Shown: in pieces, positions 7,942 through 16,843 of the stretch
How positions within the stretch are numbered: the stretch's first letter is position 1
Layout of the letters: every line of letters begins with the position of its first letter
Source: an uncultured Pseudomonadota bacterium
Lineage (GTDB): Bacteria > Myxococcota_A > UBA796 > SXON01
Reading direction: 5' to 3'
Length of the DNA: 64,000 nucleotides
Assembly: GCA_903875225.1 (NCBI GenBank)
Contig: CAIQVJ010000132.1
Span: 116,999 to 180,998 of the forward strand
Notes under the pieces: model-generated
Seen by the model: the letters and a program-made list of their open reading frames with translations, nothing else
What the model was told of the DNA's origin: nothing
The model's database searches: none
Position numbers and translations under genes: made by a program

Positions 7942-10056
7942 ATGAGTTCCGACCAAGAGGAAAAGGACGGGCTGCCCGACGGCGGACCCGTGACGCTCAC
8001 GACTGCCGAGATCTGGGCAATGCTCAAGATCCAGCGGAAGGTGATCGCGGCATTCGTGGCCGCGGTGGTGGTTGTCGCGCTGGTCGGCAGCCTGCTTGCG
8101 AAGAAGCAATACCGGGCCACTGCGCTGATCCAGATCTCTCCTCGCGCGGGTCAGGAGCTGCGCGTCGAGGAGGTCGTGGACTTCGAACGCGAGGCGCAGG
8201 AGCGCACCTTTGCCAAGACCCAGCTGGGACTCCTGCAGAGCCGCTCGACGGCGGAGGCCGCGATCGCGGAGAACGAGCTGGAGGGGTACACCGACTTCAC
8301 GATGAAGAACGACGGCGCGGCGAAGCTGTCGAAGATGCTCACGGTCACCCCCCGCACGGACACCGAGCTGGTCGAAGTCTCGATCGTGGACCGCGACCCG
8401 GAGCGCGCTGCCCGGCTGGCCAACCTGGTCACGAACGCCTTCCGCTCGCAGAACCTCAAGGCCCGCCTGGACCTCTCGAGCGAGGCGAAGCTCTGGCTCG
8501 GGCGCCAGCTCGGCGAGTACAACAAGCGCATCGTCGAGGAGACCGAGGATCTGATCAAGTACCAGGGGGCGAACAACCTCGCGGATGCCGAAGAGGAGGT
8601 GACGCAGCTCTCGGCGACCATGGACGCGCTGAACCGCGCCTACGGGGACGTCAACACGCAGCGGGTCCTGCTGGAGACCACGGTCAATGCGCACGACGCG
8701 CTCAAGGCTCGCGGTGCGTACGAGTCGCTCGCCAAGGACATGGCAACCCCGCTCGTCACCGCCCTGACCGCGGAGTATTCCGCCGCCGCCACCGAGAACG
8801 CAAAGATCTCGGCCCGGTACCTCGAGCAGATGCCCGAGCGCGTGGAGTCCGAGGCAAGGCTGCGCAGCTTCGACGTCGAGCTGCGCAAGGAGGTGGACCG
8901 GACCCTCGCCACCGAGAAGGCCCAGCTCGAGATCCTGAGATCGAAAGAGGCGAGCCTCGCCGCCGAGACGGATGCGGCGAAGGCGAGGCTGCTGGCCCGG
9001 CAGCGGCTCCACAGCGAGTACGAGAGCCGGCAACTCAAGCTCGAGCGCAGCAAGCAGTTCTACTCGACCTTGAGCCAGCGCGACGGGGAGCTCGAGCTCG
9101 CCGGGCAGACGAAGCTCAACAACGTCCACGTGATCGACGAGGCCCGGCCCGAGCTCAAGCCGGTGAGCCCGAACATTCCGCGGAACCTCGCGATGGCGTT
9201 GGCGCTCGGTGTGGTGTTCGGCAGCCTGCTCGGGTTCCTGATTGAGTACGCGGACAACACGATCAGCTCTCCCGAGCACGTGTCCACCTACCTGCGCGTG
9301 CCCTTCCTCGGCATCGTGCCCCGCCTCGTGGCCACGGACGACGACCGCGACCGGGCGATGTACACGTTCGCGAACCCCCGCTCCCCGGCATCGGAGGCGG
9401 TGCGCGCGATCCGTACGGTCATCGAGTTCAACCCGAACGTGAAGTCGCTGAAGCGCTTGATGGTGACGAGCTCGGTACCCTCCGAGGGCAAGACGAACAC
9501 CATCGTCAGTCTTGCTGTCTCCTTTGCGAGCCTGGGGCGCCGCGTGCTGCTGATCGACGCCGACATGCGGCGCCCGCGGATGCACCACCTCTTCGAGGTG
9601 CCGAAGGATTTCGGGCTCTCGTCGGTGCTCAAGGGATCGTCGCTCGACGCCGCCACGCTGCACACCAGCGTTCCCGGTCTGGACATCCTGCCCGCCGGCC
9701 CCCGGACCGAGGGGCCGAACGAGCTCCTCGCCTCGCAGGCGATGGCCGACCTGCTCACCGAGCTCGATCGGCGCTACGATCTCGTCCTCATCGACACGCC
9801 CCCGGCCGGGATGTTGTCCGACGCCGCGATCCTCTCGAAGCTGGCAGACGGCGTCGTCTTCGTGGTCCGTGAGCAGACCGTCTCGCGCCGGCTCGTCCGC
9901 GACGTCGTGTACCGCCTGCAACAGGTGGGCGCCCCGATCCTCGGCGTGATCGTCAACGACGTCGACCTCTCGCGTCGCGCGGCGAAGTACAAGTACTACT
10001 ACGACTACGACTACCGGTACGAAGCAGACAACAAGCCGGACGCCGCGGCGAAGTAG
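7942..10056 (+). CDS. Wzc-like polysaccharide co-polymerase fused to BY-tyrosine kinase
   Basis: A 704-residue inner-membrane protein. It has a short cytoplasmic start, a TM helix near residues 34-54 (VIAAFVAAVVVVALVGSLL), a long periplasmic Wzz-type region with coiled coils, a second TM near 415-435 (NLAMALALGVVFGSLLGFLI), then the kinase. Walker A' is SSVPSEGKTN (Lys about 517), the second motif is LLIDADMRRP (Asp about 539/541), and Walker B is LVLIDTPP (about 618). The tail holds seven Tyr within KYKYYYDYDYRY, the autophosphorylation cluster. It controls chain length and export. No Wzb-type phosphatase is visible in the window. ATG 7942 is used; its ribosome site is weak. The polymerase gene begins on the base after its stop. 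Confidence 0.93.
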   Translation: MSSDQEEKDGLPDGGPVTLTTAEIWAMLKIQRKVIAAFVAAVVVVALVGSLLAKKQYRATALIQISPRAGQELRVEEVVDFEREAQERTFAKTQLGLLQSRSTAEAAIAENELEGYTDFTMKNDGAAKLSKMLTVTPRTDTELVEVSIVDRDPERAARLANLVTNAFRSQNLKARLDLSSEAKLWLGRQLGEYNKRIVEETEDLIKYQGANNLADAEEEVTQLSATMDALNRAYGDVNTQRVLLETTVNAHDALKARGAYESLAKDMATPLVTALTAEYSAAATENAKISARYLEQMPERVESEARLRSFDVELRKEVDRTLATEKAQLEILRSKEASLAAETDAAKARLLARQRLHSEYESRQLKLERSKQFYSTLSQRDGELELAGQTKLNNVHVIDEARPELKPVSPNIPRNLAMALALGVVFGSLLGFLIEYADNTISSPEHVSTYLRVPFLGIVPRLVATDDDRDRAMYTFANPRSPASEAVRAIRTVIEFNPNVKSLKRLMVTSSVPSEGKTNTIVSLAVSFASLGRRVLLIDADMRRPRMHHLFEVPKDFGLSSVLKGSSLDAATLHTSVPGLDILPAGPRTEGPNELLASQAMADLLTELDRRYDLVLIDTPPAGMLSDAAILSKLADGVVFVVREQTVSRRLVRDVVYRLQQVGAPILGVIVNDVDLSRRAAKYKYYYDYDYRYEADNKPDAAAK

Positions 10057-12414
10057 ATGGCGTCCTCATCCAGCCGCCCCCTGGCGATCCTGGGCATCTG
10101 GCTTCTGGTCACGCTCTCGGTGGCCTTCCTCTTCCTGGGGGGGGTGGCAGCGGAGGCGCAGGCCGGGCTGCACCTCCTGGTCGCGATCGGTTGTGGCATG
10201 GCCATCTCCCTCCCGGCGCGGAAGCTCGAGCATTGCGGCGTGACGCTGCGCTGGCTGGGCGCTGGTGCTCTGCTGTTGCTCGCGATCGGGGTGGGGCTGC
10301 TCCCCGTGCCCGAATCGGTGGCGGCGGTGGTCGCGCCGGGCACGTTGATGGCGCGCCCCGGCGCAGGCTGGAGCTCGCTTGCGACGCGCCCGGGCGCGGT
10401 GCCGGCCGAGCTGGCGACGTGGACGCTCACGATCGGCTTCGGCGCGGCCGTGGCGACCTGGGGGGCCTCACGCCACCGCCGCGCGGAGACGGAGCTCGCG
10501 CTGCTCGCCGTGACGGGGCTGCTCGCGACCAGCGCCCTGGCGCATGCCCTTGTCGGCGCGACGACCATGCTCGGGCTCGTTTCGCCCGTCGACGCGCCGA
10601 GCCTGTTCCTCGCGCCGTTCGTCAATCCCGATCACGCTGCCGCCATGATGCTGCTCGGCGGGCCCGTCGCCGTGGGGATCCTGGTGAGCGAGGAGCATGC
10701 GCCCGTGGTGCGCGGGATCGCCGGTGCCGTGGCTCTGGCGGGGCTCGGCGTGATCGTGTGGGGCGGTTCGACCGGCGCCGCCGTAGCAGCCGGGGTTGTC
10801 GCGATCCTCTGGACGCTTCGAACGCGGGGGGTGGGTCTGGTCGCGCTGGTCCTGGTTGTGGGGGCGGCGGTCGCGATGGAGGGCTGGGTGGCGCACAGCG
10901 CGAGCTGGGTGACGGGCTCGGCGGAGGTGCGGGCTCGACTCTGGCACGACGCGCTGCGCATGGCGTCGGACTACTGGCTGGCCGGGACCGGAGGCGGGAC
11001 GTTCGGCGACGCCATCCGTGGGTACCGCACGGACCACCTGCTGCTCCGGTTCAGCCATGCGCACTCCGAGCCCATCGAATGGCTTGCCGAGACGGGTGTT
11101 GTCGGCGTCTTGGCAGCCGGTATCGCGCTTTTCGTGCTCGCGCGCGGCGGGCTTCGGGAGCCGAGGCGTGCGCACGGGCTGGCCTTCGGGCTCCTGGCGC
11201 TCGGCCTGCACGCCTGTGTGGACTTCCCCACCCAGATCCCGGGCATCGCGATGGCCGCGGCCGGGGTGCTGGCGTGCCTGGTCGGGGTGTTCGGTCCGCA
11301 GCTCCCTGCGAGCGCGCCGGCGGTGCGCATGGCGCTCGCGGCGGTGGGAGTACTTCAGCTCCTCGGCGCCGGGATCCAGCTGCGAGAGAGCGTGATCCGC
11401 CCGGCCATCCATGAGGTCCTGGAGGTCTCTCCGAACCCGGCGATGGCGGCGAACGCGGTGGCGGAGCTCGAGTCCATGCATGCCGGTGCAGCCGAGCGCT
11501 TGCTGTACGCCGCACGGAGCGCGGAGGCGGCGCACGATCAGGCAGCCGCCAGCGCCGCTGCGACTGCGGTGCGCGACGACTACCCGGACCTTCCGGATGT
11601 GGCGAGCGAGGCCGCGTTGGTCTTCGCCCGCGCGGGGCAGTTCGACGTCGCGACGGCGATGCTCGAGCGCGTCACCCATCGCCTTCCCTCGGAGTACCGG
11701 GCGTGGGTGCTGCTCGCGCGTATCGCGCACGCTCAGGGGGACGATCAGCTCGCTGCGCGCCGGTATTCCGAGGCCTTTCATCGCGGAGCGCCTCCACCGC
11801 TCGACGAAGCCTACTCGGTGTGGCCGCTCGGGCTCTACTGGCTCGATGCGTTCGGTGACGCCGACCCGAGCTACTCCGCGCAGCTGGGGCACAAGCTCGC
11901 CATTGAGGGGGACCTGGAGGTCGCCCTGCTCGCCTGCGAGCAGGCGGAGCGGCTGGACCCCGTCAACTATTCGGATCTGCTCGTGCGCGCCTCGATCCTC
12001 CAGCGGCTCGGTCGCCCGCAGGACGCCGAGGCGTGGCTTCGCCCCATCCTGGCGCGCCAGCCGGACAACCCGGTCGCGCTCACCGCATATGCGAGCGTGC
12101 TCGGCGTGCTGGGTCGGCATGACGACGCCGTCACGATCTGGCTCTCGGCTGCCCGGTTCGACCCGATGGCCCGAATCCAGGCCCTCCGAAGCGCCGAGGC
12201 CTCGGGCGGGCCCGGCAAGGCGCTTGAGCTCGCGGGCCGGTTCGAGGTCGCAGGGACGGTCGATGGCCCGCTCGGGATCGAGATCGCCGCGTTGCACCTA
12301 CGCGATGGGGACCCCACCGGCTGCCGGGTGACCATCGACAGGTGGGGCCTGCTCAGGGGGCCGATGCACGATCGTGCGGAGAACCAACTCAAACAGTGCC
12401 GAGCTGCGGAGTGA
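10057..12414 (+). CDS. O-antigen ligase/Wzy-type membrane protein with C-terminal TPR domain
   Basis: A 785-residue protein. Residues about 8-440 contain many hydrophobic helices and a large loop with RARLWHDALRMASDYWLAGT and HAHSEPIEWLAETG, which match the O-antigen ligase/Wzy core (Arg in the loop, His-rich segment before the next helix). Residues about 450-785 are helical repeats of TPR type. The start ATG directly abuts the stop of the kinase gene, so the two are co-translated. It is likely a polysaccharide polymerase or ligase, with the TPR part as a protein-docking domain. The locus has a second polymerase-like protein, so the split of roles is open. Confidence 0.82.
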   Translation: MASSSSRPLAILGIWLLVTLSVAFLFLGGVAAEAQAGLHLLVAIGCGMAISLPARKLEHCGVTLRWLGAGALLLLAIGVGLLPVPESVAAVVAPGTLMARPGAGWSSLATRPGAVPAELATWTLTIGFGAAVATWGASRHRRAETELALLAVTGLLATSALAHALVGATTMLGLVSPVDAPSLFLAPFVNPDHAAAMMLLGGPVAVGILVSEEHAPVVRGIAGAVALAGLGVIVWGGSTGAAVAAGVVAILWTLRTRGVGLVALVLVVGAAVAMEGWVAHSASWVTGSAEVRARLWHDALRMASDYWLAGTGGGTFGDAIRGYRTDHLLLRFSHAHSEPIEWLAETGVVGVLAAGIALFVLARGGLREPRRAHGLAFGLLALGLHACVDFPTQIPGIAMAAAGVLACLVGVFGPQLPASAPAVRMALAAVGVLQLLGAGIQLRESVIRPAIHEVLEVSPNPAMAANAVAELESMHAGAAERLLYAARSAEAAHDQAAASAAATAVRDDYPDLPDVASEAALVFARAGQFDVATAMLERVTHRLPSEYRAWVLLARIAHAQGDDQLAARRYSEAFHRGAPPPLDEAYSVWPLGLYWLDAFGDADPSYSAQLGHKLAIEGDLEVALLACEQAERLDPVNYSDLLVRASILQRLGRPQDAEAWLRPILARQPDNPVALTAYASVLGVLGRHDDAVTIWLSAARFDPMARIQALRSAEASGGPGKALELAGRFEVAGTVDGPLGIEIAALHLRDGDPTGCRVTIDRWGLLRGPMHDRAENQLKQCRAAE

Positions 12415-12416
12415 AG

Positions 12417-13121
12417 ATGGAATCGAAGGTGGATCCGGAAGTAGACGCCATCCGGGGCCGGTACGCCCGGCGCGGGGTCGCGCTCGACGCGAAGCGGGAG
12501 GACGCCCTGGACCCGGCGAACTACCTGTACCGTCAGGAGAAGGAGCGCGCCGTCATCCGATGGCTCAAGGGATCGGGCCTGACCCCTGCCACGGCGAGCG
12601 TGCTGGAGGTGGGATGCGGGTCCGGGAAGAACCTGCTGCAGTTGCTCATGCTCGGCTTTCGGCCAGAGAACCTCGTGGGGAACGATTTGATCGAGGCGTG
12701 CGCGGCCTCGGCCCGACATCACCTGCCCACAGCCGTGAGGGTGGTAGCCGGCGACGCCAGCACCCTCGAGCTGGACGCTAGCTTCGATGTCGTGCTGCAG
12801 TCGACCGTGTTCTCCTCGATCCTCGACGATGGCTTCCAGGCTGCGCTCGCGAAGCAGATGTGGTCCTGGGTGCGGCCCGGCGGCGGCGTGCTGTGGTACG
12901 ACTTCACCTTCAACAACCCCCAGAATCCGGATGTTCGCGGCGTGCCCGTCCAGCGTGTCCGGGAGCTCTTCCCGGATGGTGAGCTCGCGTTCTGGCGGGT
13001 GGGGCTGGCGCCTCCCGTGCGACGGCTGGTCACCCGGGCGCACCCGCGGCTCTACTCCCTTTTCAACCTCACCCCGGCGCTGCGCACCCACGTGCTGTGC
13101 TGGGTCAAGAAGGCGCGATAG
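12417..13121 (+). CDS. SAM-dependent class I methyltransferase
   Basis: A 234-residue cytoplasmic methyltransferase with motif I VLEVGCGSGKN near residues 62-72, an acidic residue after strand 2 (VGNDLIE), and motif IV in FDVVLQSTVFSSILD. The C-terminal half (MWSWVRPGGGVLWYDF) completes the Rossmann fold. The start is ATG at 12417, three bases past the stop of the polymerase gene. The sequence does not identify the substrate; the operon context suggests O-methylation of a sugar or lipid-linked intermediate. Confidence 0.85.
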   Translation: MESKVDPEVDAIRGRYARRGVALDAKREDALDPANYLYRQEKERAVIRWLKGSGLTPATASVLEVGCGSGKNLLQLLMLGFRPENLVGNDLIEACAASARHHLPTAVRVVAGDASTLELDASFDVVLQSTVFSSILDDGFQAALAKQMWSWVRPGGGVLWYDFTFNNPQNPDVRGVPVQRVRELFPDGELAFWRVGLAPPVRRLVTRAHPRLYSLFNLTPALRTHVLCWVKKAR

Positions 13122-13154
13122 GCGCGCCGTCAACCTGGCTGCTCGGAGGCGAAC

Positions 13155-13820
13155 ATGAATGCCCAAAACCCCAACGATCTCGTCGGAGCTGCGCGCGTCG
13201 CGGCACGGCGGTTGAGAGCACGGTTGTTCACGCAGAAGCCGGAGGCGGTGCTGCAGCCGGAGCGGCTCTACCAGTACCTCGACGCCCTCTGGCAGCGTCG
13301 GGAGCTGCCCGGGGCTGCCGTGGAGATCGGCTGCTACCGCGGAGGCACGTCGCTGATGGCTACGCGGTTCCTGCGCAGGTCCGGCTTTCCCCGGCGCTAC
13401 ATCGCGTACGACACCTTTGGGGGCTTCGTGTCCGACCAGTTCCAGGAGGACGTGAAGCTGGGCACGCCGGCGTCGTTCCGGCGGCACTTCGCGGACAACT
13501 CGCTCGCGCTCGTGCGGCGCTCGCTCGACCGGTACGACGGCAAGGAGATCGAGCTCGTGCAGGGTGACATCGCGACCCTTCCCGACTCGGCCCTGCCCGA
13601 CCAGATCGCAGTGGCGCTCGTGGACGTGGACCTCGACGTTCCAGTCCACAGGGCACTCGAGCGCATCCTGCCGCGCATGGTGAAGGGTGGCATCGTGTTC
13701 GTGGACGACTGTCCCGAGAACTACGCGTGGGCCGGCGCGCGGGTGGGCTACAAGCGCTACGTGGACTCCATGAACCTTCCCGAGCGCTACAGCATGGGGC
13801 TGGGCATCATCGAACTGTGA
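13155..13820 (+). CDS. TylF/macrocin-type O-methyltransferase
   Basis: A 221-residue protein of the TylF/MycF family. SAM-binding motif I is VEIGCYRGGTSLM (about 56-68), followed by YIAYDTFGGF, where the Asp binds the cofactor. The paired acidic residues in ALVDVDLD and FVDDCPENYAW correspond to the metal-binding site of sugar O-methyltransferases of this family. The start is ATG with GGAG six bases upstream. The stop overlaps the GTG of the next gene (GTGA). It probably methylates a sugar hydroxyl of the exopolysaccharide repeat unit; the position is unknown. Confidence 0.85.
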   Translation: MNAQNPNDLVGAARVAARRLRARLFTQKPEAVLQPERLYQYLDALWQRRELPGAAVEIGCYRGGTSLMATRFLRRSGFPRRYIAYDTFGGFVSDQFQEDVKLGTPASFRRHFADNSLALVRRSLDRYDGKEIELVQGDIATLPDSALPDQIAVALVDVDLDVPVHRALERILPRMVKGGIVFVDDCPENYAWAGARVGYKRYVDSMNLPERYSMGLGIIEL

Positions 13821-14938
13821 ACGGAAGCGCGACGACACACGGCACGATCCTCTTCACGCGTGAGGTCCGCTGGGAGTCCACCCTCCCGGTGAGCACGCGA
13901 ATGCTCGCCGAACGGTTCCTGGCGGACGGCTGGCGGGTCATCTGGCTCAACCCGGTGGGGTTCGGGCCCGTGCCCCGCCTCGAGGCGGTCGATCACGGGG
14001 CGCTTCTTGAGCTGCGCCCGTCTTCCCCGGTGCCCTGCACGCTCCGATCAGCGCACGCACTCGAGGCGCGGCACGTGCTGGGGTGGCTCTCGGTCGCCGG
14101 TCTGGTGCGGCGCGCGCTTCGGCAGCGTGCGATTCCCGATCCCTCGGTGCTGTGGCTCTCCCACACCAAGTCGGAGGGCATCCAGCGGATTTTCCCCGGT
14201 GTGCGGACCATCTGGCACGTGACCGACGACTACGCGGGTATGAGCCGCTTTCCGGCATCGGCGGCGCGCTTGTGCCGCGTGGGCTTCCGGTCGGCCGACC
14301 GGGTTGCCTGTGTCTCCTCGGAGCTTCGCGATGCCGTCGTCCGGACGTACGACGTGGCGGCCTCCCGGTGCGTGGTGCTGCCCCACGGCGTCGATGCCGA
14401 CAGGCTTCGCGCGCGGTCGGGCTCGGACCCTTTCGCCGGCGTGACGGCGCCGCGCGTGGTCTACGTGGGGAACACCCGCCGGATGGATGTGGACGCGGTG
14501 GATGCGCTCGCGCGGACGTCGCGGGTGCATGTGGTGATCATCGGCGACCGCGAGCCGCTCGGCACTCTCGCTTCGCGGGAAAACGTCACGGCGACGGGGT
14601 CGCTGCCGCCCGACCAGGTGGGGGCGCTGCTCCCCTGGTGCGATGCCGGGCTGATCAGCTACTCGCCGCGCGAACTGGTGAACGCGCAGCTCGGCAACCC
14701 GATGAAGGCGATGGAGTACGCGGCGGCTTGCCTGCCCATCCTGTCGCCGCCGTTGCCGGCCTATCGCGACCTCGACCTGCCCGTCCGGCTGTACACCTCG
14801 CCCGAGGAGCTTCGCGCCCTGGTTGCAGGACTCCCGCCCACCGCCGGCGAGCGTGAAGCCCTCCGGCAGAGCGTTCGCGCCCACACCTGGCAGGCGCGCT
14901 ACGAGCAGGCTCTCGCGCTGATCGGAGGGCAGCCATGA
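13817..14938 (+). CDS. Glycosyltransferase, GT-B fold (group 1-like)
   Basis: A 373-residue cytoplasmic or membrane-associated glycosyltransferase. The N-terminal domain has the AERFLADGWRVIWLNP start of GT-B enzymes; the hinge is VVLPHGVDADRL; the C-terminal domain starts PRVVYVGNTRRMDVD and contains PMKAMEYAAACLPIL, where the EYAA helix corresponds to the nucleotide-sugar binding segment. The start is GTG at 13817, overlapping the preceding stop. It overlaps the next gene by four bases (ATGA). Donor and acceptor are unknown. Confidence 0.85.
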   Translation: MNGSATTHGTILFTREVRWESTLPVSTRMLAERFLADGWRVIWLNPVGFGPVPRLEAVDHGALLELRPSSPVPCTLRSAHALEARHVLGWLSVAGLVRRALRQRAIPDPSVLWLSHTKSEGIQRIFPGVRTIWHVTDDYAGMSRFPASAARLCRVGFRSADRVACVSSELRDAVVRTYDVAASRCVVLPHGVDADRLRARSGSDPFAGVTAPRVVYVGNTRRMDVDAVDALARTSRVHVVIIGDREPLGTLASRENVTATGSLPPDQVGALLPWCDAGLISYSPRELVNAQLGNPMKAMEYAAACLPILSPPLPAYRDLDLPVRLYTSPEELRALVAGLPPTAGEREALRQSVRAHTWQARYEQALALIGGQP

Positions 14939-16314
14939 ACGCGATGACGTTGCTGTTCCCGTTCTACCTGATGTTGCTGTTCGGTCTGGTCTACTTTCGC
15001 AGCCGGTTGTTGTTCGCCACCTGGACGTTGCTCTACTGCCTGCTCCCCACCTATGTGTACCGCTTCGGTTCCGTCTCGATCTACTGGTGTGATCTCGCGG
15101 CGGTGGCTGTCCTGTTGTACTGGTACAACGACCCGGTGCCGCGCAAGTCGGCATCGTTGGCCATCCAGTGGTTCAAGGTGTTGATCGCGACGCTCGTCAT
15201 CGGCGGCCTCTCCTCGGTCGTGCGCTACGGGGCGTTCTTCGAGCCCTTGTACTGGATCTTGCGCTACGCGCTCGCGCTCGCGACGCTGCCGATCGTGACG
15301 GCCTACAGCCGCCAGCCGCAGCTCCGGTCTGCGATGCTGGCGGGTGTGCGGCTCGCAGCCATTCTCATGTTCGTGATCGCCTTGGGCCAGGAGTTCCGGC
15401 TTCCGTTCAATGCGACGCTCGACCACATCCTGTACGACGGCTACGCGAGCTCCCGGTCCGACTTCGGGCGCTCGGCGGTCTTTGCCTCGGAAGGCCTGGT
15501 CCGGGTTTTCGGGCCCTACAGCACGTCCACCCAGTTCGGAGGCGCGGCGGTGTGCGTGGGCGTCCTCCTCACGATGATGAGCTGGACCACCAAGCGCCCC
15601 TCCATCCTGGCCGGGGAGCAGCGCTACTACACACTGGCGACGGTCATGGCCTGGGCCGCCGCCCTGATGACGATCAGCCGCCACGCCCTGCTCGCGATCT
15701 GCGTGTTCCTCGCCGTCACCGCGGCCGCGGACCTGCGGAAGTCCAAGTGGGTATGGGGGTTGAGCGCTTCGGCGATGATGCTGATTGGCTCCGGGTACCT
15801 GGGCGACTTCAACGACTTCTGGATCGCCCGGCTCCAGAAGGGCGGCATCTCGACAGACACCAACCTCTCCGACCGGCTGCAGACCCGTCCGTGGGAGCTC
15901 TACGATCGCATCCTCCACGAGCCGAGCGTGCTCTGGTGTGGCACCGGTCTCGGCTCCGAGCACGTCCTCAGCGGAGTCCAGTACGGCTTCGTCTCCAACG
16001 GGTTCCTGCTCTACCTGTTCTACTGTGGGTTTCCCGCGTTCCTGGCCTTCACCGGGTGCTTCGCCTACGCCTTCCGCCGGTCGTTGTCCCAGGCCCGCGA
16101 TGAGCTTCCTGCGGTCGTTCCGGCCGGCGTGCTCGCCATGGCGATCATCGTCGCGGCCGACAACTACGCCTTCCTCACGACCAACCTCGTCTTCATGTGG
16201 GCAGCCGCGATCGGCCTCTCGTTCATGCCGCTGGGACGGTCAACACAAAAGCCCGGTGGTAAGGGTAATCCGGGTAGACCGTCTCCGATTCGATTCGTGC
16301 AACGGATCCGATGA
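14935..16314 (+). CDS. Second polymerase-like integral membrane protein (Wzy/O-antigen ligase family)
   Basis: A 459-residue protein with about ten to twelve hydrophobic helices and a large loop holding LSDRLQTRPWELYDRILHE followed by GTGLGSEHVLSGVQYGFVSNGFLLYLFYCG, the layout of Wzy/ligase proteins. The start ATG overlaps the preceding stop (ATGA). Its last 31 codons (about 92 bases) run over the 3' end of the opposing methyltransferase gene, and the residues encoded there (STQKPGGKGNPGR onward) are basic and low complexity. It is a candidate polymerase for the repeat unit, alongside the TPR-bearing protein at 10057. Confidence 0.8.
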   Translation: MNAMTLLFPFYLMLLFGLVYFRSRLLFATWTLLYCLLPTYVYRFGSVSIYWCDLAAVAVLLYWYNDPVPRKSASLAIQWFKVLIATLVIGGLSSVVRYGAFFEPLYWILRYALALATLPIVTAYSRQPQLRSAMLAGVRLAAILMFVIALGQEFRLPFNATLDHILYDGYASSRSDFGRSAVFASEGLVRVFGPYSTSTQFGGAAVCVGVLLTMMSWTTKRPSILAGEQRYYTLATVMAWAAALMTISRHALLAICVFLAVTAAADLRKSKWVWGLSASAMMLIGSGYLGDFNDFWIARLQKGGISTDTNLSDRLQTRPWELYDRILHEPSVLWCGTGLGSEHVLSGVQYGFVSNGFLLYLFYCGFPAFLAFTGCFAYAFRRSLSQARDELPAVVPAGVLAMAIIVAADNYAFLTTNLVFMWAAAIGLSFMPLGRSTQKPGGKGNPGRPSPIRFVQRIR

Positions 16315-16843
16315 TCGCCCGCACGGTGCGGGCGCTGTGCCCGCGCGTGCCCACCTCCCAGTGGTGCTGGCCATCGAAGGTCCACGCGCGGTTCATCGGA
16401 ACCTTGGTGCCGAGCGCGAGCTTGCGCCCGCCGAGGTCCAGCCGGAGGGAAAGGGTCTTGCCGTTGTTCGGGATCGAGAACACGACGTGCTTTCGCGCGA
16501 CCCGCGCGAGCTGGCGCAACGCGCCCTCGAAGTCCGCGAACGGCAGGTGCTCCAGCACCTGGAACGCGCAGACGAGGTCGAAGCTCTTCGGCGCGAAGTG
16601 CTCGTCGAGCGCCCGGACGTCGGCCGTGACGTCGGGGTGCAGGCGGGCATCGTAGTCGGATGTGGTGACGTCGATGCCCAACTGGGTGCGCAGCGCCCAC
16701 GGGACCGTGCCGTTGCCGACGCCGATGTGCAGGACGCTCGCGGGGCGCAACGCGCCGATCATCCGGATCTGGTACCAGTAGGAGATCCAGCGCTCGAGCG
16801 TGTCGTAGGCGCCGACATCGTAGTGGGTGGGGTCGACGCTCAT
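16223..16843 (-). CDS. SAM-dependent methyltransferase
   Basis: A 206-residue class I methyltransferase. Motif I is VLHIGVGNGTVPWAL (about 41-55), the acidic residue after strand 2 lies in TTSDYDARLHPD, and the post-motif FDLVCAFQVLEHLPF is the common pattern of sugar-locus methyltransferases. It begins with ATG at 16843, overlapping the stop of the GT2 gene (ATGA). Its 3' end overlaps the convergent membrane-protein gene by about 92 bases. It is the last gene of the long minus-strand glycan operon. Substrate unknown. Confidence 0.83.
   Translation of the reverse strand: MSVDPTHYDVGAYDTLERWISYWYQIRMIGALRPASVLHIGVGNGTVPWALRTQLGIDVTTSDYDARLHPDVTADVRALDEHFAPKSFDLVCAFQVLEHLPFADFEGALRQLARVARKHVVFSIPNNGKTLSLRLDLGGRKLALGTKVPMNRAWTFDGQHHWEVGTRGHSARTVRAIIGSVARIESETVYPDYPYHRAFVLTVPAA

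Noticed and set aside
7603..9921. Large minus-strand frame across the OPX-kinase gap
   Set aside because: It is antisense to the kinase gene, whose motifs are unmistakable.
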